A model generated the notes under the pieces. That model made no database searches and was not told the origin of the DNA. It saw only the letters and a program-made list of their open reading frames with translations. Shown here one piece after another: positions 50,227 through 58,487 of a DNA stretch of 64,000 nucleotides; positions within the stretch are counted from its first letter, which is position 1; every line of letters starts with the position of its first letter. Where the stretch lies: the NCBI RefSeq assembly GCF_009184865.1, contig NZ_CP045096.1, positions 7,192,001-7,256,000 on the forward strand, given 5' to 3'. A program made the position numbers and the translations under genes. The DNA comes from Streptomyces phaeolivaceus. GTDB taxonomy: Bacteria; Actinomycetota; Actinomycetes; Streptomycetales; Streptomycetaceae.

Positions 50227-53115
50227 ATGCGAGCACCGGTGCAGAAGACGCGGCCTCGGCGCGCAGGCAAGCAGGCAGCCTCGAAGGCCTCGGCGGCCTC
50301 TCCGAACCAGGGGGGGACGGCCAGGGCCGAGGCTCCCGCCGTCGGCACCGGGCGGAAGGCGCACGTACGCAACCGGCTCATCGTCGCCGTGGCCGTGGTC
50401 GCCGCCGCCATAGCGGGTGCCGGGGCGCCCTCGATCCTCGCCGCCTCCGAGCAACTGCGCGACACCCAGAGCCTGGTCACCCTCGCCGAACAGACGCAGG
50501 AGGCGCTCACGCTGGCGCACGCGCTGGCGGACGAGCGTGACGAGGTCACCGCCTACATCGCCGCCGGGCGGCCCAAGGCGGCCGAGCCCAGCAAGCAGCG
50601 CAGCGACCGCGTCGACACCCAGGTCGAGGAGTTGAGCGCGGACACCGACACCTCCGCCGGGCTGCGGGAGACCATCGAGAGCGCGGAGTCCATCGCCGGC
50701 ATCCGTCAGGCGGCGCTCTCCGGGAAGAGCACCGCCCTGGAGGCGCACACGGCGTACACCACCGTCGTCACCGAACTCCACGCCCTCGCCGAGGAACTCG
50801 CCGCCGAACTGCCGCCGCGCGCGGGCGGCGGCGCCTACGCCCTCGCCGAACTCGACACCGCCGTCCAGCAGGCCGCCGCCGCCCGGGGGCTGCTCGTCGC
50901 CGCGCTCAGCGTCCCGACGACCACCCGGACCGTCGTCGACCCCGTCACCGGGCTGCCCACCACCACGACCGGCGCCTCGGAGGCCGACGCGAAGCAGCGC
51001 GACGCCCTCACCGCCGTCGCCCAGCAGGCCCGGGTCCGCTCCGACGCCGCGCTCGCCCACTTCCGCGAGACCGCGCCCGCCGCCGGACGCTCCTCGTACG
51101 ACGCCACGGTCACCGGCCCCGAGGCCGGCACCGCCGAGAAGTATCTGACGGACCTCACCGACCAGCCGACGCTCTCCGCGAGCGAGGCGGGCACCAGCGC
51201 CAAGAAGGTGGGCGCGGCGCTCTCCGCCCGGGTGGACCTGATGCGCGGCGCCGAGTCCTCCCTCTACGACCGGCGCACCAAGGACCTCGCCCAGCTCCGC
51301 GACGAGGACGTCACCGCGCTGGAGATCCGGATCGCCGTCCTCGGCGCCCTGATGCTCCTCGCCGTCGGTGTCGCCACCGGCATGGCCCGCTCCCTCACCC
51401 GCCCGCTCGCCGTGCTGCGCATCGGCTCCGCACGGGTGGCGGGCGACCCGGCCGACGAGGAACCGGTCAAGTTCACGGGCCGTAACGACGAGTTCGCCCA
51501 GGTCGTACGCTCCGTCAACGCGCTCCACGCGCACGCCCTCGCACTGCACGAGCGGCTCGCGCCCCTGGAGGGCGACCGCAAGCACCTCATCGGCCAGCGC
51601 CAGACCATGGCCGACGACCGCGACCGGCTGCGCGCCGAACTCGCCGAGGCCACCGCGCATCTGACGAAGGTCCAGCACAGCGTTCACGCCACCTTCGTCA
51701 ACCTGGCGCTGCGCACCCTCGGCCTCGTCGAGCGGCAGCTCGCCGTCATCGAGTCCCTGGAGGAGCGCGAGCAGGACCCGGACCGGCTCGCCACGCTCTT
51801 CAAGCTCGACCACTTCGCGACCGTCATGCGCCGCCACAGCGAGAACCTCCTCGTGCTGGCCGGTCACGAGCACATCCAGCACCACGCCGGACCCGTCCCG
51901 CTCGTGGACGTCGTCCGCGCCGCGGTCAGCGAGATCGAGCGCTACGAACGCGTCCGCATCGCCGCGCTGCCGCCGGGCGCGCATGTCGCCGGGTTCGCCG
52001 CCGACGACCTCAGCCACCTCCTGGCCGAACTGATGGAGAACGGCACGTCGTTCTCGCCGCCGGAGATGTCCGTCGAGGTCTCCGGCTGGCTGATGGAGAA
52101 CGGCGAGATCACCCTCTCCGTCCAGGACGGCGGCATCGGCGTCGCCCCCGACCGGCTCGCCCGGCTCAACTCCCGCCTCACCGACTTCGACCCCGAGGCG
52201 CCCTACGAGCAGGAGGACGGCGAGGGCCTCGGGCTCGGCCTGTACGTCGTGGCCCGCCTCGCCCACCGGCTCGGCACCCCCGTCCGGCTCCAGCCGCACG
52301 GCTCGGGCGGCACCGCCGCGGTCGTCGTCCTGCCCAAGGCACTGCTGGCCCCCACGCCCGCCGTGCCCGTGGGCACCCCCGTCTCCGTCACGTCCCAGCT
52401 CACGCTGCCGGGCGCCGACGCCGAGGCCAACTCGAACGTCCTGCCCGGCCGTTCCGTCGCCGTACGCGAGCCGGAAGGCGACGGCGACCCGCTCATCGAG
52501 GCGGCCGAGCGGGCACTGCTGGCGAGGGAGGCCGTGGGGACGGCCGCCGACGCCGCCGACGCGGTGGAGGCCGCCGGGACCGTCGTACCGGAAGACGACG
52601 AACCCGCGGCCGGTCCCGGAAACAGGGCCGAGTCCGTGTCCGAGACGACGATGGAGCTCTTCGCTCCGGTGGCCCCGGGGAAGGGCGCCGACGAGGACAT
52701 CGCCGAGGAGGACATCGCCCACGAGGACGAGGACACCCCGTACGCGGGCCACCCCGACACCCATGAGCGTGCCGAGGCAGAGGAAGGGAACGCGGCGCGC
52801 ACGGCGGAGGGGCCACGGGGCGAGGAGACCCCGCGGCTCACCGACAAGGGCCTGCCCAAGCGCACGCCCAGGATCACCGAGCCCACACCCATGCCGCCCA
52901 GGCCGCGCGCCGGGGGCGTGAACGCCGAGGAACTGCGCCGTAGGCTCGGCGGGTTCCACCAGGGGGCCAGCCAGGGGCGCCGCGACGTCGAGGCGGAGAT
53001 CGCCGAGCAGTCGGGTGAGACACGGATGCCCCAGGCGCGTGAGCACGTGGCACATGAGTACCGAACAGAGGCAGTTGACACCACGGGGGGCACTTCCGAG
53101 GAGGAAAGCAGTTGA
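50227..53115 (+). CDS. Conservon sensor-kinase-like membrane protein (CvnA type) with nitrate-sensing domain
   Basis: About 962 residues. A first membrane span near residues 38-60 (LIVAVAVVAAAIAGAGAPSIL) is followed by an extracellular helical region of the nitrate/nitrite-sensing (NIT) kind, a second span near 365-390 and a HAMP-like linker. The histidine-kinase-like part then follows (LFKLDHFATVMRRHSENLLVLAG), with an N-box LLAELMENGTSFSPP and G-boxes DGGIGVA / GLGLGLYVVARLA. A long acidic disordered tail covers the last 300 residues. It starts a four-gene conservon; such complexes signal through the small GTPase. The start is uncertain (50071 to 50239 all possible). Confidence 0.88.
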   Translation: MRAPVQKTRPRRAGKQAASKASAASPNQGGTARAEAPAVGTGRKAHVRNRLIVAVAVVAAAIAGAGAPSILAASEQLRDTQSLVTLAEQTQEALTLAHALADERDEVTAYIAAGRPKAAEPSKQRSDRVDTQVEELSADTDTSAGLRETIESAESIAGIRQAALSGKSTALEAHTAYTTVVTELHALAEELAAELPPRAGGGAYALAELDTAVQQAAAARGLLVAALSVPTTTRTVVDPVTGLPTTTTGASEADAKQRDALTAVAQQARVRSDAALAHFRETAPAAGRSSYDATVTGPEAGTAEKYLTDLTDQPTLSASEAGTSAKKVGAALSARVDLMRGAESSLYDRRTKDLAQLRDEDVTALEIRIAVLGALMLLAVGVATGMARSLTRPLAVLRIGSARVAGDPADEEPVKFTGRNDEFAQVVRSVNALHAHALALHERLAPLEGDRKHLIGQRQTMADDRDRLRAELAEATAHLTKVQHSVHATFVNLALRTLGLVERQLAVIESLEEREQDPDRLATLFKLDHFATVMRRHSENLLVLAGHEHIQHHAGPVPLVDVVRAAVSEIERYERVRIAALPPGAHVAGFAADDLSHLLAELMENGTSFSPPEMSVEVSGWLMENGEITLSVQDGGIGVAPDRLARLNSRLTDFDPEAPYEQEDGEGLGLGLYVVARLAHRLGTPVRLQPHGSGGTAAVVVLPKALLAPTPAVPVGTPVSVTSQLTLPGADAEANSNVLPGRSVAVREPEGDGDPLIEAAERALLAREAVGTAADAADAVEAAGTVVPEDDEPAAGPGNRAESVSETTMELFAPVAPGKGADEDIAEEDIAHEDEDTPYAGHPDTHERAEAEEGNAARTAEGPRGEETPRLTDKGLPKRTPRITEPTPMPPRPRAGGVNAEELRRRLGGFHQGASQGRRDVEAEIAEQSGETRMPQAREHVAHEYRTEAVDTTGGTSEEESS

Positions 53116-53633
53116 CCGCGCCCATTACCTTCGGACTGAGCAGTGAAGCCCGCAACCTGCACTGGCTCCTGACCAACCTCGTCGAGGAGGTGCCGGGGCT
53201 GCTGTCGGTCGCGGTGGTCTCCTCCGACGGCCTGCTGCTGCTCTCCTCCGACCCCGGCAGAAACGCCGAGGCCCGCCAGGCCCGGGAAGAGCGGCCCCAG
53301 AGCCCCCGGGACTCCGCCGCCGACCTGGCCACCATCGTCTCCGGCATCGGCAGCCTCACCATCGGCGCCGCCAAGCTGATGGAGTTCGGCGGGGTCAAGC
53401 AGACGATGGTCGCGATGGACCACGGCAGCCTCTTCGTGATGTCGATCAGCGACGGCTCGCTGCTCGGGGTGCACGGCTCCCCGGACTGCGACATGAGCGT
53501 GGTGGCGTACCACATGGCGCTCTTCGTCGGCCGGGCCGGCCATGTCCTCACCCCGGAACTCCGCAGCGAGCTGCGCAAGTCCCTGGAGGCCGAGTCCCAG
53601 AAGGAGACCGAGGCCGCCGGGAGCCGTCGATGA
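53112..53633 (+). CDS. Roadblock/LC7 domain protein (CvnB type)
   Basis: About 173 residues beginning at TTG 53112, which overlaps the kinase stop (TTGA). It has the roadblock fold: NLHWLLTNLVEEVPGLLSVAVVSSDGLLLL, then ASxxADLATIVSGIGSLTIGAAKLMEFG and SDGSLLGVHGSPDCDMSVVAYHMALFVGRAG. In conservons this protein bridges the sensor and the GTPase. Confidence 0.94.
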   Translation: MTAPITFGLSSEARNLHWLLTNLVEEVPGLLSVAVVSSDGLLLLSSDPGRNAEARQAREERPQSPRDSAADLATIVSGIGSLTIGAAKLMEFGGVKQTMVAMDHGSLFVMSISDGSLLGVHGSPDCDMSVVAYHMALFVGRAGHVLTPELRSELRKSLEAESQKETEAAGSRR

Positions 53634-54199
53634 GCGGCCCCGGGCAGGGCCGGGCGCGTGCCCCCGAGTCCGGTCCGGCGAAGCGGCCGGCCGGCCCGAA
53701 GGGCGCGAAGTCCGGGAAGGGCGCGGTGGGCGGGAAGAACGCGGCGGGCGGCAAGGGCACGCCCGGCGGGAGGGGCGCGAAGCGTCTCCCGGTGCGCGGC
53801 GGCGACCGCAAACCCGCCCGCGTACGCCCCTACTCGCTCACCGGCGGTCGCACCCGCTTCGGCCATGTCCTGCACATGGAGACCTTCGTCGCCGTACTCG
53901 AAGCCCCGGCGGAGCGGCGGGAGTTGCCTGGGGGTACCGCCCACATGTTTAGTTGTGGGGGAGGTTCACTCAACGCCAAGGTGATGCCCGAGATGCGGGC
54001 CATCGTCGAACTCTGCCACCGTATGCGGACGGTGGCGGAGATCGCCGCGCTGCTGAAGATGCCGCTCGGTGTGGTCCGCGTCCTCCTCAGCGATCTCGCG
54101 GACCAGGGAAAGATCCGTGTGTACGGAACAGGTCACGGACCGGGACAGCCGGACCGCGTTCTGCTGGAAAGGGTGCTGAGTGGACTCCGCCGTCTCTGA
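53630..54199 (+). CDS. DUF742 protein (CvnC type) with an in-frame insertion
   Basis: About 189 residues. A basic, Gly/Lys-rich start of about 55 residues is followed by the DUF742 core: ARVRPYSLTGGRTRFGHVLHMETFVAVLEAPAERREL, then, after an unusual insertion, AKVMPEMRAIVELCHRMRTVAEIAALLKMPLGVVRVLLSDLADQGK with a C-terminal winged-helix-like end. Residues about 100-112 use codons rare in this genome (TTT, AGT, TGT). The start ATG overlaps the previous stop by 4 bp. Confidence 0.9.
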   Translation: MSGPGQGRARAPESGPAKRPAGPKGAKSGKGAVGGKNAAGGKGTPGGRGAKRLPVRGGDRKPARVRPYSLTGGRTRFGHVLHMETFVAVLEAPAERRELPGGTAHMFSCGGGSLNAKVMPEMRAIVELCHRMRTVAEIAALLKMPLGVVRVLLSDLADQGKIRVYGTGHGPGQPDRVLLERVLSGLRRL

Positions 54200-54953
54200 C
54201 GCCGCCTCGGCCGGCGTCGACCCCGACGCCTCGGCCGGCGTCACCCCGGGCGTCAAGGACGACGCCCCCCGCGTCCATGTCGACGCGCACGCCCCTCGTC
54301 TCGACGCCGGCGCGCTCCGCGTCGACCCGGACGCCGCCCCTCCCGAGGCCGAGCCGGCGGAGGAGCCCGAGGAGGAGCTGAAACCCTGGCAGGCCGACCT
54401 CAGCCGGGCCCCCATCGCCACGAAGATCGTGGTGGCGGGCGGCTTCGGCGTCGGCAAGACCACCTTCGTCGGCGCGGTCTCCGAGATCACCCCGCTGCGC
54501 ACCGAGGCCCTGATGACCGAGGCCAGCGCCGGCACGGACGACCTGTCCGCGACACCGGGCAAGCTGACCACCACGGTGGCCATGGACTACGGCCGCATCA
54601 CCCTCGACGACGACCTCGTCCTGTACCTGTTCGGCACGCCCGGACAGGAGCGGTTCTGGTTCATGTGGGACGACATGGTGCGCGGCGCGATCGGCGCGGT
54701 CGTCCTCGCCGACACCCGCCGCCTCGGCGACTGCTTCCCCGCGCTCGACTACTTCGAGAGCTGTGGACTGCCGTACATCGTCGCGGTCAACGCCTTCGAG
54801 GGCAGTGTGCGCTACGACCCCGAGGACGTCCGGGACGCACTGACCGTGCCCAAGCATGTACCTGTCATCATCATGGACGCGCGCAAGCGGGCCTCCGCGA
54901 TGGAGACCCTGCTGGCACTGTGCGGCCACGCGATATCCCTCAGCCCCGAGTAA
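54180..54953 (+). CDS. Conservon small GTPase (CvnD type)
   Basis: About 257 residues from GTG 54180, overlapping the DUF742 gene by 20 bp. A disordered, repetitive start of about 60 residues is followed by the G-domain: P-loop VVAGGFGVGKTTFVG near residue 82, switch II LYLFGTPGQERFWFMWDD, and an NAFEG in place of the usual NKxD. It is the output switch of the conservon. Confidence 0.94.
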   Translation: MDSAVSDAASAGVDPDASAGVTPGVKDDAPRVHVDAHAPRLDAGALRVDPDAAPPEAEPAEEPEEELKPWQADLSRAPIATKIVVAGGFGVGKTTFVGAVSEITPLRTEALMTEASAGTDDLSATPGKLTTTVAMDYGRITLDDDLVLYLFGTPGQERFWFMWDDMVRGAIGAVVLADTRRLGDCFPALDYFESCGLPYIVAVNAFEGSVRYDPEDVRDALTVPKHVPVIIMDARKRASAMETLLALCGHAISLSPE

Positions 54954-54998
54954 GTCCCGCCAGCGGGACACCACGGACGAACCAGGAGACCTGTCCGG

Positions 54999-56234
54999 AT
55001 GCGGAAGATACTCGTCGTCGGAGCCGGCCAGTCCGGGCTGCAGCTGGCCCTAGGACTCCAGTCGCACGGGTACGAGGTCACACTGATGTCCAATCGGACC
55101 CCGGACGAGATCCGCGCCGGCCGGATCATGTCCACCCAGTGCATGTTCGACTCGGCGCTGCGCCACGAACGCGACCTCGAACTGAACTTCTGGGAGAGCC
55201 AGGCCCCCAGGATCGAGGGCGTCGGCGTGTCCGTCGCCGGCCCGGACGGCGCGCGCGCCGTCGACTGGGTCGGCCGGCTGCGGGGGTACGCGCAGGCCGT
55301 GGACCAGCGGGTGAAGATGGCCGGCTGGCTGGAGACCTTCGCCCGGCGCGGTGGCCAGCTGGTCGTGCACGGCGCCGCGGTCTCCGACCTCGACTGGTTC
55401 TCCCGCGTCTACGACCTGGTGCTCGTCACCGCGGGCAAGGGCGAACTGGTCCGGATGTTCCCCCGCGACGCCGCCCGCTCACCCCACACCGAGCCACAGC
55501 GCGCGCTCGCCGCGGTCTACGTCCACGGACTGGGCCCGCGCCCCGAGCACCCGGAGTTCGACGCGGCCCGCTGCAACCTGCTGCCCGGCCTCGGCGAACT
55601 CATCGTCCAGCCGGTCCTGACCACCTCCGGCCACGCGGACGCCCTGTTCTGGCTGGGCCTGCCCGGCGGGCCGCTGGACGCCTTCGACGGCGTCCGGAAC
55701 GCCGAGGAACAGCTCGCGCTGACCCTGGACCTCATGAAGCGGTACGTCCCCTGGGAGTACGCGCGCACCGCGGGCGTCGAGGTGACGGACCCCGGGGCGG
55801 CGCTCACCGGCCGCTACACCCCGGTCGTCCGGAACCCCGTCGGGCGGCTGCCCGGCGGTGGTCTGGCGCTGGGTGCCGGGGACGTCGTCGTGGCCAACGA
55901 CCCGCTCACCGGGCAGGGCGCGAACTCCGCGACCAAGTGCGCGGCCGTCTATCTCGCCGCGATCCTCGACCACGGGGACGGGGAGTTCGACGAGGCGTGG
56001 ATGCGGCGCACGTTCGAGCGGTTCTGGCGGATCGCGGGGCCGGTCACCAAGTGGACCAACACGATGTTGGCTCCGCCGGCCGAGCATGTGCTGGGGCTGG
56101 TCGGGGCCGCGGAGGGGTTGCCGGTGGTGGCGGATCGTTTTGCCAATGGGTTCGACGATCCGTCGGACTTCGAAAGCTATTTCTATGACGCGGAGAAGAC
56201 GCGGGCCTATCTCGCGGAGGTGGCGGGGGGTTAG
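54999..56234 (+). CDS. Styrene-monooxygenase-like FAD-dependent oxygenase
   Basis: A 411-residue flavoprotein. The N-terminal dinucleotide loop is ILVVGAGQSGLQLALGL, and a second flavin-contact region GAGDVVVANDPLTGQGANSATKCA lies near residue 300. It fits the StyA-type two-component monooxygenase family, which uses reduced FAD from a partner reductase to epoxidise aromatic alkenes or related compounds. No reductase gene is adjacent. It begins 45 bp after the conservon GTPase stop on the same strand, suggesting shared expression. Confidence 0.88.
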   Translation: MRKILVVGAGQSGLQLALGLQSHGYEVTLMSNRTPDEIRAGRIMSTQCMFDSALRHERDLELNFWESQAPRIEGVGVSVAGPDGARAVDWVGRLRGYAQAVDQRVKMAGWLETFARRGGQLVVHGAAVSDLDWFSRVYDLVLVTAGKGELVRMFPRDAARSPHTEPQRALAAVYVHGLGPRPEHPEFDAARCNLLPGLGELIVQPVLTTSGHADALFWLGLPGGPLDAFDGVRNAEEQLALTLDLMKRYVPWEYARTAGVEVTDPGAALTGRYTPVVRNPVGRLPGGGLALGAGDVVVANDPLTGQGANSATKCAAVYLAAILDHGDGEFDEAWMRRTFERFWRIAGPVTKWTNTMLAPPAEHVLGLVGAAEGLPVVADRFANGFDDPSDFESYFYDAEKTRAYLAEVAGG

Positions 56235-56296
56235 GGGCCGGGCGCCTATGGGGTGGGGTGCGGGGTTCGTCGGCGGGTGCGGGGTGGGTGCGGGTT

Positions 56297-56319
56297 CTCG
56301 CGCAGTTCCCCGCGCCCCT
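56297..56319. repeat. Dispersed repeat, half copy D
   Basis: Contains CGCGCAGTTCCCCGCGCCCCT at 56299-56319, one arm of the element. The stop codon of the convergent coiled-coil protein gene (56318-56320) falls in its last bases. Confidence 0.8.
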
Positions 56320-57052
56320 AAAAGACCAAAGACCAAAAGACCGGGGTGTCCTGCGGCTTCGACGGTGGGGCCTCGGCGGTGTCCTCCGATTTCCGCACGG
56401 CGGTCAACTGGGCCGGGGTCAGGGAGGCGAGGAGTTTTTCGATCTCGGCCAGGCGGTCGGACGCGGTGTCGTGCTGTCTCCGGTGCTGTTCGGTGAGGGT
56501 GAGTTGGCGGTCCAGGGCCGCGCGGGCCCTGCGGGCGAGGGTGTCGGTGTCCTGTTCGTCGCCGGTCAGGCGCTCGATCGTCTCGGCACGCTCCCGGGCG
56601 ACCTGGCCGATCACATGGCCCTGCTCCAGCGCCCGGTACGGGTCGCGGGCCATCAGCAGCCCGACGTACGGGGAGAGCGCGGTGCTGCTGCTCTGGTACT
56701 GCTGCCGGGCCAGCCGCCCGGCCGCGCCCCGGCTGTCGTGGAGGGAGAGACGGGCCGTCGCGAGCCGGTGGTCGAGCCTGCTCACCTCGGCCCGTTGCCT
56801 GGTCAGCGCGGAGCCGGTCGCGGAGTACGCCTCCTTTGCCGACTCGGCCTCGTGGTGGAGCCGCCGCAGGTCGGTGAGCAGATCGGCCACCGAGCGGGTG
56901 CCGGGGGACGCCGGGGCCTCGGCCTCCGGGTCGCCGGCCGCCGGGGGCTTCGGCGCGGCGAGGGCGGGGGCGGGGGGTGTGCCGATCAGGGCGCCGGCCG
57001 TGAGGGCCGTGACCGCCGCCGTACCGACCAGGCGCAGAAGCCTTCCTGACAC
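56318..57052 (-). CDS. Secreted coiled-coil protein (peptidase-N-region-like)
   Basis: A 244-residue protein with a signal peptide (LVGTAAVTALTAGALIG, cleaved near PALAAP) followed by a long helical region rich in Arg/Gln/Glu (SVADLLTDLRRLHHEAESAKEAYSATGSALTRQRAEVSRLDHRL). Such regions usually precede NlpC/P60 peptidase domains in actinobacterial cell-wall hydrolases, but none is present here, so the protein may be a truncated regulator of wall hydrolysis. The C-terminal end (VFWSLVF) reads into the repeat element. Confidence 0.75.
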   Translation of the reverse strand: MSGRLLRLVGTAAVTALTAGALIGTPPAPALAAPKPPAAGDPEAEAPASPGTRSVADLLTDLRRLHHEAESAKEAYSATGSALTRQRAEVSRLDHRLATARLSLHDSRGAAGRLARQQYQSSSTALSPYVGLLMARDPYRALEQGHVIGQVARERAETIERLTGDEQDTDTLARRARAALDRQLTLTEQHRRQHDTASDRLAEIEKLLASLTPAQLTAVRKSEDTAEAPPSKPQDTPVFWSLVF

Positions 57053-57154
57053 GTCATCACCTCCGGTGCGGGGGTGGGCCGTCCACCTCGCATCGGCAGG
57101 ATGGGGGGAGTGCGGGGCGGGCGCGCGCCGGGTGGACCGTTCGGCGCCGGGGTG

Positions 57155-57496
57155 TCACTCGTCGGTGGGGCGCGGCCCCGAGGGCGGCGTGGCGGACTTG
57201 CCGCCGGGGGTGTCCGGGGTGCCGGGGCGGGCCGGAGCACCGGGCCTGGACCAGGGCCACCTCGGCCGGCGGCTCGGGTCCGCGTCGGGGGCGTACTCGT
57301 ACTTCCACAGCTGGTGCATGAAGCCGCCCCGGCCGGCGTCGACCCGGCGGTAGACGAGCACGGTCGGGGGGCCGCCGGCCGCGTCGGGCACCGGGACCCG
57401 GTACGTCTTCGGGGGGTGCCCGGTGATGCCGAGCAGCACGGGCAGGACGCGCCCGTCCAGGGGGCCGCCCACGAAGGGGGTGTCTTGGCTCTTCAC
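57155..57496 (-). CDS. Small hypothetical protein
   Basis: A 113-residue protein: residues 1-65 have a mixed strand pattern (FVGGPLDGRVLPVLLGITGHPPKTYRVPVPDA) and a middle GGFMHQLWKYEYAPDADPSRRP; the C-terminal 40 residues are Pro/Arg-rich and disordered. The start has an acceptable purine-rich site. No family is recognised; the GGPLDGR motif recurs in small actinobacterial hypothetical proteins. Confidence 0.55.
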   Translation of the reverse strand: MKSQDTPFVGGPLDGRVLPVLLGITGHPPKTYRVPVPDAAGGPPTVLVYRRVDAGRGGFMHQLWKYEYAPDADPSRRPRWPWSRPGAPARPGTPDTPGGKSATPPSGPRPTDE

Positions 57497-57526
57497 CGGA
57501 CCAGTGTCACAGCACCGGCGTGGGTG

Positions 57527-58252
57527 TCACAGCAGGTGGCCGGCGTCGCCGACCACGGGCAGGACGCGGCGGGCCAGGGCGGCGACGGCGCCGTCCGGGG
57601 TCTCGACGGTCAGGGCGTGCCGGACGACGGCTGCGGTCTGCGGGTCGCGCCCGGCGGTCGCGGTGAGACAGGCGACGAACTGCTCGACGAGCCAGTCGCG
57701 CAGCTCGCCGACGTCAGGTCGCTTGCCCTCGTCGAGCCAGATGAGCGAGGCGGCCTCCACGGAGGTGATCCACATCCGCACGGTCATCCGCAGCGGGAGG
57801 CTCGGCTCGGCGACCTCCACATGCCGCAGGATGTGCTCGGCGGCGGCCCGCCGGACCCCGTCCACGATGGCCGTCGCCCGGGACGTCTCCACGACGCTGC
57901 CGCCCTGGAGGAGGGCGCTGAAACCGGTGTCGTGCTCGTCCACGAACGCCAGATAGCGGTCGAGGGCGCGGGCCAGCCGGCGGGTGAGGGGGCCCTCGGC
58001 GGGCTCGTCGAAGCAGTGCTCCAGCTCCTCGGCGGCGGAGCGCAGGGCCGCCTCGTAGAGCTGCTGCTTGCCGCCGGGGAAGTAGCGGTACACGAGGGGA
58101 CGGGAGACCCCGGCCGCCTCCGCGACATCGTCCAGGGACACGTCCTCCGGCGCGTGGTGCGCGAACAGCTCCAGCGCGGCGTCCAGCAGCTGACCACGCC
58201 GCTCCTCCACGCTCAGTCGGCGGTACGCGCGGGTGGGGGCCTCGGACGTCAT
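57527..58252 (-). CDS. TetR family transcriptional regulator
   Basis: A 241-residue regulator with the TetR HTH (GQLLDAALELFAHHAPEDVSLDDVAEAAGVSRPLVYRYFPGGKQQLYEAAL) and a TetR-type C-terminal domain. It lies downstream of the AurF-like gene on the same strand, with repeat copy E in between, and may regulate it. The ligand is unknown. Confidence 0.9.
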   Translation of the reverse strand: MTSEAPTRAYRRLSVEERRGQLLDAALELFAHHAPEDVSLDDVAEAAGVSRPLVYRYFPGGKQQLYEAALRSAAEELEHCFDEPAEGPLTRRLARALDRYLAFVDEHDTGFSALLQGGSVVETSRATAIVDGVRRAAAEHILRHVEVAEPSLPLRMTVRMWITSVEAASLIWLDEGKRPDVGELRDWLVEQFVACLTATAGRDPQTAAVVRHALTVETPDGAVAALARRVLPVVGDAGHLL

Positions 58253-58320
58253 ACCTCGCAGCGTACGGGCTGCGCCGCCGCGCCGGGCGCCTCATAGCTC
58301 CGCTGGTCGGCCATGTGTTC

Positions 58321-58439
58321 GGGTGCGGGTCCGGTGGGGCTTCTCGCGCAGTTCCCCGCGCCCCTGAAAAAGCGGGGTTGCGCCCCGGCTCTTCAGGGAC
58401 GCGGGGAACTGCGCGACCAGCCCCACCGGACCCGCACCC
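58321..58439. repeat. Dispersed inverted-repeat element, copy E (best preserved)
   Basis: Arms of about 48 bp, 58321-58368 and 58392-58439, pair almost perfectly; left arm begins GGGTGCGGGTCCGGTGGGGC and both contain the core CGCGCAGTTCCCCGCG. The internal region forms a short stem of its own. It lies between the AurF-like stop and the TetR start, so it can act as a terminator for the AurF-like gene. Nothing else is seen in the 235-bp spacer. Confidence 0.93.
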
Positions 58440-58487
58440 GCCGACGCACCTCGCGCACCCACCCCGTATCGCGCCCCCACACACCCC

